A stretch of DNA of 32,157 nt, from NCBI GenBank assembly GCA_036000645.1, contig DASYVA010000082.1, positions 1 through 32,157 on the forward strand, read 5' to 3'. Below the pieces are notes generated by a model. It did no database searches. It saw only the letters and a list, made by a program, of their open reading frames with translations, and was not told the origin of the DNA. Position numbers and translations under genes: made by a program. Source of the stretch: Candidatus Methylomirabilis sp. Lineage in GTDB: Bacteria > Methylomirabilota > Methylomirabilia > Methylomirabilales > JACPAU01. The first letter of the stretch is position 1; each line of letters begins with the position of its first letter. Below are positions 7,506 through 14,389 of the stretch, one piece after another.

Positions 7506-8651
7506 ATGAGGACCGCAGGATTCGGCTTCGAGGTTCTGGCGACGGACGCCGACACGGGGGGGCGGCGGGGGCGGCTCACGACCCCCCACGGCACCGTGGA
7601 GACGCCGGTCTTCATCCCGTGCGGGACGCAGGCGACGGTGAAGACCCTCTCCCCGCGCGATCTGGAGGAGGAGGGGGTGGAGCTGGTCCTCTGCAATACC
7701 TACCACCTCTCCCTGCGCCCGGGGGCCGAGACCATCGCCGCCCTCGGCGGCTTGCACCGCTTCATGGCCTGGCCGCACCCGCTCCTCACCGACAGCGGGG
7801 GCTACCAGGTCTTCAGCATGGCCGAGCTCCGGCGGATCAGCGAGGAGGGCGTCACCTTCCGCTCCCACCTCGATGGGTCCAGTCACGCGCTGACCCCCGA
7901 GCGGGCGATCGCCATCCAGGAGGCGCTTGGTGCCGACATCATCATGGCGTTTGACGACTGCACGTCCTACCCGGCGACGGCGGATCAGGCCCGGGCCTCC
8001 CTGGAGCTCACCCTCCGCTGGGCGGAGCGGTGCCTGAAGGCCCGGACCCGCTCGGACCAGGCCCTCTTCGGGATCGTCCAGGGGTCGGTCTACCCGGAGC
8101 TCCGGGAGGAGGCGGCGGCCCGCCTCACGGGACTGCCCTTCGACGGCTACGCCATCGGGGGGTTGAGCGTGGGGGAGAGCAAGGGGCAGATGCGGGCGGT
8201 CCTGCGGGTGACGGCGCCTCGCCTGCCGGCGGAGAGCCCGCGCTACCTCATGGGGATCGGGACCCCCGAGGATCTCCTCCTCGGGATCGCGGCCGGCGTT
8301 GACATGTTCGACTGCGTCATGCCGACCCGCCACGGGCGGACCGGCAGCCTGTTCACCCGGCAGGGGCGCCTGAGCATCAAGGCGGCCGAGTACGCCCGGG
8401 ACGAGCGGCCGGTGGACCCGGAGTGCGGCTGCTACACCTGCCGGAGCTTCAGCCGCGCCTACCTCCGGCACCTGTTCGTGGCGGACGAGACGCTGGGGCT
8501 GCGCCTCAATACCCTCCACAACCTCCATTTCTACGTGACCCTGATGGCCGAGGCGCGAGGCGCCCTGGCCGAAGGGACCTTTGCCAAGTTCCTGGACGAA
8601 CGGCTGGCCGTCCTCCGGGGCGCGCCGGACGCCCTCGCCGACCTCGACTAA
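7506..8651 (+). CDS. tgt: tRNA-guanine transglycosylase
   Basis: Exchanges guanine 34 of GUN-anticodon tRNAs for preQ1. The 381-residue protein has the expected TIM-barrel landmarks: TPVFIPCGTQATVK, NTYHLSLRPG, LLTDSGGYQVFS (D96, general acid/base), FDDCTSYPA, GIVQGS, YAIGGLSVGE and GVDMFDCVMPTRHGRTG (nucleophile Asp in MFDC). The structural zinc site is complete, with C307, C309, C312 and H338 at the spacing known for the enzyme. The ATG follows a purine-rich stretch. Together with queA it provides two of the last steps of queuosine synthesis; the preQ1-forming genes and queG/queH are not in this window. Confidence 0.97.
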   Translation: MRTAGFGFEVLATDADTGGRRGRLTTPHGTVETPVFIPCGTQATVKTLSPRDLEEEGVELVLCNTYHLSLRPGAETIAALGGLHRFMAWPHPLLTDSGGYQVFSMAELRRISEEGVTFRSHLDGSSHALTPERAIAIQEALGADIIMAFDDCTSYPATADQARASLELTLRWAERCLKARTRSDQALFGIVQGSVYPELREEAAARLTGLPFDGYAIGGLSVGESKGQMRAVLRVTAPRLPAESPRYLMGIGTPEDLLLGIAAGVDMFDCVMPTRHGRTGSLFTRQGRLSIKAAEYARDERPVDPECGCYTCRSFSRAYLRHLFVADETLGLRLNTLHNLHFYVTLMAEARGALAEGTFAKFLDERLAVLRGAPDALADLD

Positions 8652-8663
8652 AGGAGGAGACGC

Positions 8664-8993
8664 GTGCTCACACCCACGCCGGCATACGCGGGAGCCCTCG
8701 GTGACGGCGGCGCCGGAGGCTACCAGGCCCTGCTCCCCCTGCTCCTCATGTTCGCCGTCTTCTACTTCATCCTGATCCGCCCGCAGCAGAAGAAGCAGAA
8801 GACCCACCGGGAGATGCTCCAGAACCTGAAGACCGGGGACCAGATCATTACCAGCGGGGGGCTCCACGGGACCATCGTGGCGATCGATGAGCAGAAGATC
8901 ACCTTGCGGGTTGCGGAGAACGTGAAGGTCGAGGTGGGCCGGAGCTTCGTCGCGTCCCGCGTGGGCTGGGAAGGGGAGCGGAAGAAGGACTAG
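8664..8993 (+). CDS. yajC: Preprotein translocase subunit YajC
   Basis: Small inner-membrane accessory subunit of SecDF-YajC. The 109-residue protein has one transmembrane helix (about 23-43, LLPLLLMFAVFYFILIRPQQ), immediately followed by the family signature RPQQKKQKTHREML and a cytoplasmic domain with LKTGDQIITSGGLHGTI. The start is a GTG (8664-8666) with AAGGAGGAGA six bases upstream. Normally secD and secF follow; here the next gene runs in the opposite direction and their stop codons share the bases CTAG (8990-8993), so secDF must be elsewhere. yajC is the last gene of the ten-gene plus-strand run. Confidence 0.95.
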   Translation: MLTPTPAYAGALGDGGAGGYQALLPLLLMFAVFYFILIRPQQKKQKTHREMLQNLKTGDQIITSGGLHGTIVAIDEQKITLRVAENVKVEVGRSFVASRVGWEGERKKD

Positions 8994-9868
8994 CCGGCCG
9001 CCGGCTTCTCTGTCACCAGGATCGCAGCGTAGCCGACCCGGCTCATGCCGGGGACGGCCCGCAGGGCGTGGTCGAGCCGCCCGAGCCGCATGATCACGCG
9101 CTTGAGGGTGTCGTACAGCGCCTGGCCGTTCTTATAGGCGGTCTGGTAGGGTTCGGGAACGATCGAGGAGATCATGTGCAGGCCCAGGCGCCGGACGACC
9201 CGGAGGCCGGCGCCGGCGAGGAGTTGCGTCATCTCGCGCCCGGTGTAGGTCTTGTAGATGAAGTCCACCCGCTCGGGCCGGGTCACGTAGGTGTAGGTCC
9301 AGATCCGCCTGTCCCCCACCCCCGGTGTCCACACGGCTTGCGCCAGCTCGTCCGGCTCCCACAGCAGCCCCACGTGCCACTTGTTGTCATATTGGATCGT
9401 GACCGTTCCCCCGGGGCGGCAGACCCGGGCGAGCTCGGCGATCGCGGTGGGGTAATCCGGAATCAGGCCGATCACGTCCCCGTAGCAGCAGACGAAGTCC
9501 ACGCTCCCGTCCGCGAGCGGCAGGGCGGTGGCGTCTCCCCGGAGGAAGGAGACGTTCCCGCACCCGAGGCGCCTCACCTTCTCCTGCGCCTTGCGGAGGA
9601 GATCAGCGGCCAGGTCCAGGGCGAGGACCCGCTTGGCATGGGGGGCGAACTGGGCCGTCTGCAGCCCCGTGCCCGCGCCCACATCGAGGACGACCTTCCC
9701 CTCCCACCGGGGGCGGAGGGCCTCGAGCGTGGCCCGGGTCACCCGGTAGTCGTTGATGAAGAACGGGGTGTCGGCGTCGTAGCGGTCGTACTCCTCCGCC
9801 ATCCGGTCGTAGGCGGAAGCGACGAGCTCCCCGTAGCGCTGGCCGAACTCCGGCTGGCCCATCCTCAT
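8990..9868 (-). CDS. Class I SAM-dependent methyltransferase (UbiE/COQ5-like)
   Basis: A 292-residue cytoplasmic methyltransferase of unknown substrate. Motif I is VVLDVGAGTGLQTAQFAP (about residue 59 on), the acidic end of strand 2 is LALDLAADLL, motif II/III RGDATALPLADGSVDFVCC, and LARVCRPGGTVTI closes the Rossmann core. The C-terminal 110 residues carry no motif I know. The N-terminal part (YGELVASAYDRMAEEYDRY) is typical of small-molecule methyltransferases. ATG at 9868 is chosen because AGGGGCGGG precedes it; an ATG two codons later is possible. It begins 20 bases after the RlmI-like gene on the same strand, so the two are probably co-transcribed. Its stop shares four bases with the yajC stop. 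Confidence 0.82.
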   Translation of the reverse strand: MRMGQPEFGQRYGELVASAYDRMAEEYDRYDADTPFFINDYRVTRATLEALRPRWEGKVVLDVGAGTGLQTAQFAPHAKRVLALDLAADLLRKAQEKVRRLGCGNVSFLRGDATALPLADGSVDFVCCYGDVIGLIPDYPTAIAELARVCRPGGTVTIQYDNKWHVGLLWEPDELAQAVWTPGVGDRRIWTYTYVTRPERVDFIYKTYTGREMTQLLAGAGLRVVRRLGLHMISSIVPEPYQTAYKNGQALYDTLKRVIMRLGRLDHALRAVPGMSRVGYAAILVTEKPAAG

Positions 9869-9888
9869 CCGGTGCCCGCCCCTGCCTC

Positions 9889-11061
9889 TCAGAGCCGCTC
9901 CAGGAAGACGCACTTCAGGTACCGGGTCTCCCGCACCCCCAGGAGGATGGGGTGGTCGGCGGCCTGCGTCCGGACCGCCAGGACCCGCATCCGGCAGTGC
10001 GCGTCCCCCGCCGCCTCCTCCAGCATCGCCAGGAAGGTCGCCTCGTCGATGTGGTAGGAGCAGGAGCAGGTGATCAAGATCCCGCCGGGGCGCAGGAGCC
10101 GCATGGCCCGGAGGTTGATCTCCTTGTAGCCCCGCAGCGCCGCGCCGACCGCCCCCTTCGCCTTGGTGAAGGCGGGGGGATCCAGGATGAGGCAGTCGAA
10201 CTGGCGCCGGGTCTTGTCCAGAAGGCGCAGCTCATCGAAGGCGTTGGCGGCCCGGAACCGGCAGCGCCCCTCGAGGCCGTTCAGGCGCGCGTTCGCCTCG
10301 GCGGCGGCCACGGCCTCGGGGGAGATGTCCACCCCCTCCACGAGCGTGGCGCCGGCCTCCGCCAGGTGCACGGCAAACGCGCCGCTGTAGCAGAAGCAGT
10401 CCAGGACCGTCCGCCCGGCCGCCAGCTCCCGAGCGGCAAGGCGATTCTCCCGCTGGTCCAGGAAGAAGCCCGTCTTCTGCCCGCCCGCGACATCCACGCG
10501 GAAGCGGCACGGCCCCTCGCGGATCTCCACCTGCTCCGGGCCCTCCCCCCGCCCCCAACCCCGCTCGAGCGGGAGTCCCTCCAGGGTCCGGACCGAGGCG
10601 TCGTTGCGCAGGTAGATGCCGCGCGGCGCGAGAACCTCCGCGACCACGTCGAGGGTCGCCCCGCGCAGCCGCTCCATCCCCGCCGTGAGGAACTGGGCGG
10701 CCACCACGGGCCCGTAGCGGTCTAGGATGAGCCCCGGCAGCAGATCGCCCTCGGAGGAGACGACCCGATAGGCGGCCTCCGGCACCGCCAGGGCCTGCCG
10801 CCGCGCCGCCGCGGCCGCGATCCGCCGACGCAGGAAGGCCGCATCGATCGCCTCGGCCTCGGTGGTCAGGACCCGGAGAGTGATCTGGGAGCGGGGGTTG
10901 TAGGTCCCCCGCCCCAGGAACTGGCGGTTCGGGGAGGCGATGTCCACCACCTCGCCAGGCTCTGTGGACCCCTGCACCTCCTGGATGTCGCTCCGGTAGA
11001 TCCAGGGGTGCCCCCTGAGCAGGCGCCGTTGGCCGCTCCCCCGAAGGACGGCGGTGGCCAT
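9889..11061 (-). CDS. RlmI-like 23S rRNA (cytosine) methyltransferase, class I SAM
   Basis: A 390-residue protein of the RlmI/YccW family, which methylates a cytosine C5 of 23S rRNA. It starts with a PUA-like domain (RLLRGHPWIYRSDIQEVQG, GQFLGRGTYNP type sequence), then an intermediate region (SSEGDLLPGLILDRYG) and a catalytic domain with GGQKTGFFLDQRENRL, VLDCFCYSGAFAVHLA (motif I), VDISPEAVAAAEANA, LILDPPAFTK (motif IV) and LITCSCSYH, which contains the catalytic Cys. The ATG at 11059-11061 has no ribosome binding site, but a promoter whose -10 box lies ten bases upstream suggests a leaderless message. The frame stays open upstream; those extra residues do not resemble the family. The precise target nucleotide cannot be deduced. 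Confidence 0.88.
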   Translation of the reverse strand: MATAVLRGSGQRRLLRGHPWIYRSDIQEVQGSTEPGEVVDIASPNRQFLGRGTYNPRSQITLRVLTTEAEAIDAAFLRRRIAAAAARRQALAVPEAAYRVVSSEGDLLPGLILDRYGPVVAAQFLTAGMERLRGATLDVVAEVLAPRGIYLRNDASVRTLEGLPLERGWGRGEGPEQVEIREGPCRFRVDVAGGQKTGFFLDQRENRLAARELAAGRTVLDCFCYSGAFAVHLAEAGATLVEGVDISPEAVAAAEANARLNGLEGRCRFRAANAFDELRLLDKTRRQFDCLILDPPAFTKAKGAVGAALRGYKEINLRAMRLLRPGGILITCSCSYHIDEATFLAMLEEAAGDAHCRMRVLAVRTQAADHPILLGVRETRYLKCVFLERL

Positions 11062-11071
11062 GCCGGCCGTA

Positions 11072-11100
11072 GTTGTACTGCCCGCGCGGCCAAAATGCAA
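11072..11100 (-). promoter_or_regulatory. Promoter of the RlmI-like gene, probably leaderless
   Basis: On the minus strand TTGCAT (11095-11100), a 17-base spacer and TACAAC (11072-11077) stand ten bases before the ATG. Transcription would begin about at the start codon. The -35 box is weak. Confidence 0.45.
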
Positions 11101-11114
11101 GGGCCGATGCTTGG

Positions 11115-11225
11115 TCAGGGAAGGCGCCCCGTGCCGCGGCACTGGAGGCACTTCACCGTGATCCAGGTGCCGCTGGCATTCCGGATCTGGAAGGTGCCGG
11201 TCCCGTTGCAGCCGGGGCAGCTCAT
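11115..11225 (-). CDS. Small zinc-ribbon protein with two CxxCxGxG motifs
   Basis: A 36-residue reading frame: MSCPGCNGTGTF at the start and KCLQCRGTGRLP at the end. The two CxxCxGxG motifs (Cys 3/6 and 26/29) are those of DnaJ-type zinc-binding domains, here reduced to a single pair able to hold one zinc ion. Between them lies a short stretch (QIRNASGTWITV) that would form a beta hairpin. The frame lies 41 bases after the nadE stop on the same strand. No clear ribosome binding site is seen, so translation may depend on coupling to nadE. Small proteins of this kind are usually annotated as hypothetical or as an isolated DnaJ-like zinc finger; the function is unknown. Confidence 0.7.
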   Translation of the reverse strand: MSCPGCNGTGTFQIRNASGTWITVKCLQCRGTGRLP

Positions 11226-11266
11226 GGAGTGGGGTGCGTCAGGGCGAAGCTCGGGGGCGCGCGGTG

Positions 11267-12100
11267 CTACAGGCCCCAGTCGCGCGGGTAGCGGAAGTCC
11301 CGGTCTATGGTCCGCCGGGAGATCTTGGCGATGACCGGGGGCCGGCGCTTGTACTGGGAGGCCCGCACCCGCTCCGCCACCGCCTGCACGAAGCGCTCGT
11401 CAAACCCCGCCGCGAGGAGCGCCGCCGTGTCGTAGCGGAGGTCCACCATGTGGTAGAGGAGCTGGTCCACCTCCTCGTAGGTGAAGCCCAGCTCGGCCTC
11501 GTCCGTCTGCCCTTTCCACAGGTCGGCGCTGGGCGCCTTCTCCACGATGGCGGCCGGGACGCCCAGGTGCCGGGCCAGGGCCCGGACGTGGGTCTTGTAG
11601 AGGTCCCCCAGGGGATTCAGGGCCGAGGCCATGTCCCCGTAGAGGGTCCCGTAGCCGAGGAGCAGCTCGGTCTTATTGCTGGTCCCGAGGACGAGGGCCC
11701 GGAGCTTCGCCGAGTAATCGTAGAGGATGGTCATCCGCTCCCGGGCCATCTTGTTCCCCCGGCGCATCCGGTCGGCCTCCGGCTCCCGGGTGAAGTAGGC
11801 GTCGATCATCGGGGTGATGTCGATGGTCTCCGACTGGATCTCCAGCCACCGGACGACGAGCTCGGCGTGCACCCGGCTCTCCGGGCTGCTCTCCCGGTAG
11901 GGGAGGAGGAGCCCCCAGACGCTCTGGGGCCCGAGCGCCTTGGCTGCCAGGGCGGCCGAGGTGGCCGAGTCCACCCCCCCCGAGAGACCCACCACGACCC
12001 GGTCGAACCCGGACTTGCGGACCTCATCCTCGATGAAAGCGGTCAGAACCTGGGCCGTGACCGCGTAATCCAGGGTGAGGGGGAGCCTGTCGGTGCTCAC
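11267..12100 (-). CDS. nadE: NAD(+) synthetase (NadE synthase subunit)
   Basis: Amidates nicotinic acid adenine dinucleotide to NAD using ATP. The 277-residue protein is only the synthetase domain. Motifs are [18 protein letters not shown] (PP-loop, about 36-53), [65 protein letters not shown] and the C-terminal [25 protein letters not shown]. It starts with GTG (12098-12100), overlapping by four bases (GTGA) the stop of the nitrilase-type gene upstream. That partner carries the residues of the glutaminase domain found fused to NadE in glutamine-dependent enzymes, so the two products probably act as one complex. Used alone, this domain would rely on free ammonia. Confidence 0.93.
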   Translation of the reverse strand: MSTDRLPLTLDYAVTAQVLTAFIEDEVRKSGFDRVVVGLSGGVDSATSAALAAKALGPQSVWGLLLPYRESSPESRVHAELVVRWLEIQSETIDITPMIDAYFTREPEADRMRRGNKMARERMTILYDYSAKLRALVLGTSNKTELLLGYGTLYGDMASALNPLGDLYKTHVRALARHLGVPAAIVEKAPSADLWKGQTDEAELGFTYEEVDQLLYHMVDLRYDTAALLAAGFDERFVQAVAERVRASQYKRRPPVIAKISRRTIDRDFRYPRDWGL

Positions 12101-12966
12101 GGCGCCTCCTCCCCCGGCGTCTCCCCCAGAATCCGCTTCAGGGCCCGGAGCGTGAGCTCGGGCCGCTCGTCCCGCAGGAGCGGGTTCGCCAGACGCTCGC
12201 GGCGGATGGCCCCCCGGTCAATGGTGGCGAAGAGGAGGGCCTCCTCCAGGGGCGGGGCCTGGGCGAGCGGCGTGCCGTCCGGTCCCAGGACCTCCGATCC
12301 TCCCCAGAAGCAGGCGCCGTCCTCGAAGCCCACCCGGTGGGCGAAGGCGACGGCGCAGGTGAAGAGCTGGGCGTAGGTCCGGCTCATGTGGTGCCAGCCG
12401 ATCGCGTTCGCGAAGCGGCCGTCCGCGGTGAGCCCCCGCCCGGGGCTGTTGGAGGGAGCCAGGAGGACCTGGGCCCCGTCCAGGGCCGCCAGGTAGGGCA
12501 AGGCGGGGTGCCACAGGTCCTCGCAGATCAGGAGGGCCATCCGGCCGAAGCCGGTGTCGAAGGCGGCGACCCGGTCCCCCTGGGCGAAGTAGCGCTGCTC
12601 GTCGAAGATCCCGTAGGTGGGGAGATACACCTTCCGGTGGACGTGGCGGACCTCTCCTCCCTCCAGATACATGGCGGCATTGTAGTAGCGGAAGTCGGGG
12701 GACTCCTCGACGAAGCCCACGACGATGGCCACGTCGCGGCTCTTGGCCCGCAGCCACTCCAGGCGCCGGTCGGTCGGCCGCAAAGCCACCGCCGGGACCA
12801 GGTCCTTGAGGAAGTAACCGGTCAGGCTCAGCTCGGGGAAGAGGACGAGGCGCGCCCCGCCCCGCTCCGCCTCCTGGATAAGCTTCTCGTGTAGGGCGAG
12901 GTTCCGCTCCAGGTCGCCCAGGTGGGGCTGGAGCTGGGCGATGGCCAGCGGGATGCGGTCCGTCAT
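12097..12966 (-). CDS. Stand-alone glutaminase/nitrilase subunit of NAD synthetase
   Basis: A 289-residue carbon-nitrogen hydrolase. The catalytic triad is visible as E45 ([10 protein letters not shown]), K112 ([10 protein letters not shown]) and C148 (LICEDLWHP). The wording around these residues, [21 protein letters not shown] and ICEDLW, is that of the glutamine amidotransferase domain of NAD synthetases rather than of general nitrilases or omega-amidases. In most bacteria with glutamine-dependent NadE this domain is fused to the N-terminus of the synthetase; here it is a separate gene placed directly before nadE with a four-base overlap. It overlaps the upstream methyltransferase gene by four bases as well (ATGA, 12963-12966). 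The likely role is to release ammonia from glutamine and channel it to NadE. Confidence 0.85.
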   Translation of the reverse strand: MTDRIPLAIAQLQPHLGDLERNLALHEKLIQEAERGGARLVLFPELSLTGYFLKDLVPAVALRPTDRRLEWLRAKSRDVAIVVGFVEESPDFRYYNAAMYLEGGEVRHVHRKVYLPTYGIFDEQRYFAQGDRVAAFDTGFGRMALLICEDLWHPALPYLAALDGAQVLLAPSNSPGRGLTADGRFANAIGWHHMSRTYAQLFTCAVAFAHRVGFEDGACFWGGSEVLGPDGTPLAQAPPLEEALLFATIDRGAIRRERLANPLLRDERPELTLRALKRILGETPGEEAP

Positions 12967-13739
12967 GCGATCGCCTCTCGCGGCGGATGTCCGAAGGCCG
13001 CGTAGATGGCCTGGAGGGCGGGGGAGAAGGCGCGCCCCGGCCCGCTGTAGAGGGTGAGAGGTGGGAGGAGCGTGACGCCCTGCGTCCCCCCCCGCGCCGC
13101 GCGTGCCAGGAAGAAGGTCGCCGGCCCGTCGGCGCGGGAGTGGACCGGCCGGAGCAGGACGCAGCGGAGGCCATGCGCCTGGAACGCCGCCGTGAGATCC
13201 GGCAGCCGGGCGGCCCGGTGGATCATCCAGAGACGGCCTTGCGGCGCGAGGGCGTACGCGGCCGCCCCCACCACCTCGTCCAGCGTGCAGAGGATCTCGT
13301 GCTTCGCCGCCGCGGCTTCGGGCACCCGGCTCACGAGTCCGATGCCCGCGGGCCAGTAGGGCGGGGCGCTGACCACCAGGTCGAAGCCCCCGCGCGCGAG
13401 GCAGGTAGCGGGACGGCGGAGGTCGCCGGTGACGATGTTGACCTGGTGCTCACAGCCGTTCAGGCGGACGGCTCGCCGGGCGCGGTCGGCCAGGGGCTCC
13501 TGGATCTCCAGGCCAACGATCCGGCAGGCGGGCGCCTTCGCCGCCAGGAGGAGGGCGACCGCTCCCGTCCCCGCCCCCAGGTCCAGGATCCGCTCTCCGG
13601 GCTGCGGGTCGGCCGCGTGGGCCACCAGGATGGCATCCACCGAGTACCGGTAGCCGCGCCGGGCCTGGATGATCTTCAGGCCGGTCCCGACGAGGGGCGT
13701 GATCTCCTCATCCGGAACCGCCGTGCCGGCCGCGCCCAC
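12963..13739 (-). CDS. TrmN6-like tRNA1(Val) adenine methyltransferase
   Basis: A 258-residue N6-adenine methyltransferase-type protein. The start region GLKIIQARRGYRYSVDAILVAHAA is typical of YfiC/TrmN6, which methylates A37 of tRNA1-Val. Motif I is RILDLGAGTGAVALLLAAK, strand 2 VGLEIQEPLADRARRAV, and the NPPY box appears as SAPPYWP, with Ser in place of Asn. That substitution is unusual, because the first residue normally contacts the target amino group. The start is uncertain: a GTG at 13737-13739 (VGAAGTAVPDEEITPL) is the best in-frame choice, with no clear ribosome binding site. It heads the trio with the nitrilase subunit and nadE and diverges from the HEAT gene at 13779. Confidence 0.78.
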   Translation of the reverse strand: MGAAGTAVPDEEITPLVGTGLKIIQARRGYRYSVDAILVAHAADPQPGERILDLGAGTGAVALLLAAKAPACRIVGLEIQEPLADRARRAVRLNGCEHQVNIVTGDLRRPATCLARGGFDLVVSAPPYWPAGIGLVSRVPEAAAAKHEILCTLDEVVGAAAYALAPQGRLWMIHRAARLPDLTAAFQAHGLRCVLLRPVHSRADGPATFFLARAARGGTQGVTLLPPLTLYSGPGRAFSPALQAIYAAFGHPPREAIA

Positions 13740-13769
13740 TTGACACCCCCCGGGACCTTCCCGTACGCT
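13740..13769 (+). promoter_or_regulatory. Promoter of the 196-residue HEAT gene, leaderless
   Basis: A perfect TTGACA (13740-13745), an 18-base spacer and TACGCT (13764-13769) end nine bases before the ATG at 13779. No ribosome binding site exists. The spacer contains the near-palindrome CGGGACCTTCCCG (13751-13763), which recurs at 17447-17459. Confidence 0.7.
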
Positions 13770-13778
13770 GGCGCCGCC

Positions 13779-14369
13779 ATGGCCATCCCCACCGCTCGCC
13801 AGGCCCTGACGGAGTCCCTGCGGGACGCTGACGCCGAGGTGCGCCGTGCCGCCGCCCTCGCACTGGAGCGGCTCGAGAGCCTGGCGGGCCTGCAGCGCCT
13901 CATCCAGGCCATCGAAGCTGGAGCGCCACCCCAGGCCCTCAGGGCCGTGCACGCCCTCGGCGAGCTCGGCGGGCCCCGCGCCCTCTCTGCCGTGGTGGCC
14001 GCCCTGCGCGCCCCCCTGAAGGAGGTCCGGGCGGCCGCCGTCAAGGTTCTGGGGGCCGCCCGGGACGCGCGCCTCCTGGGTCCCCTCACGGAGATCCTGG
14101 ACGACCCCGATCCGGACGTCCAGGTGCTGGCGGTGCGCGCCCTGGGCGATCTCCGGGACGGCCGCCTGCTGCCGATCCTGCGGACGCTGCTCCAGGGAGC
14201 GTCCCTCGATGTGCGCGAGGCGGCGGCGGAGGCCCTGGGGAAGCTCGGCGATCCGCAGGTCCTCCCGGACCTGATGACCTGCCTGCAGGACCCCGAGGCG
14301 CTCGTGCGGCGGCGGGCGGCGTGGGCGATCGGCGAGATCGCCGTCCAGTCCGCCGACGCGGCGCGGTAA
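13779..14369 (+). CDS. HEAT-repeat protein (PBS lyase-like), 196 residues
   Basis: Made almost entirely of about six 31-residue HEAT/PBS-lyase-type helical pairs, each with the pattern D-x-x-V-R-x-A-A-A-x-A-L-G-x-L-x-D/G-P-x-x-L-x-x-L. Examples are DAEVRRAAALALERL, LKEVRAAAVKVLGAARDARLL, DPDVQVLAVRALGDLRDGRLL and SLDVREAAAEALGKLGDPQVL. Such proteins are scaffolds; no catalytic residue is evident and there is no signal peptide. The frame is open upstream, but the promoter immediately before 13779 argues strongly for this ATG and a leaderless message. It ends 20 bases from the HD-GYP gene that converges on it, close to a second HEAT protein, which suggests a shared process. Confidence 0.85.
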   Translation: MAIPTARQALTESLRDADAEVRRAAALALERLESLAGLQRLIQAIEAGAPPQALRAVHALGELGGPRALSAVVAALRAPLKEVRAAAVKVLGAARDARLLGPLTEILDDPDPDVQVLAVRALGDLRDGRLLPILRTLLQGASLDVREAAAEALGKLGDPQVLPDLMTCLQDPEALVRRRAAWAIGEIAVQSADAAR

Positions 14370-14389
14370 GCGCCGCCGCCCGCCGTTCC

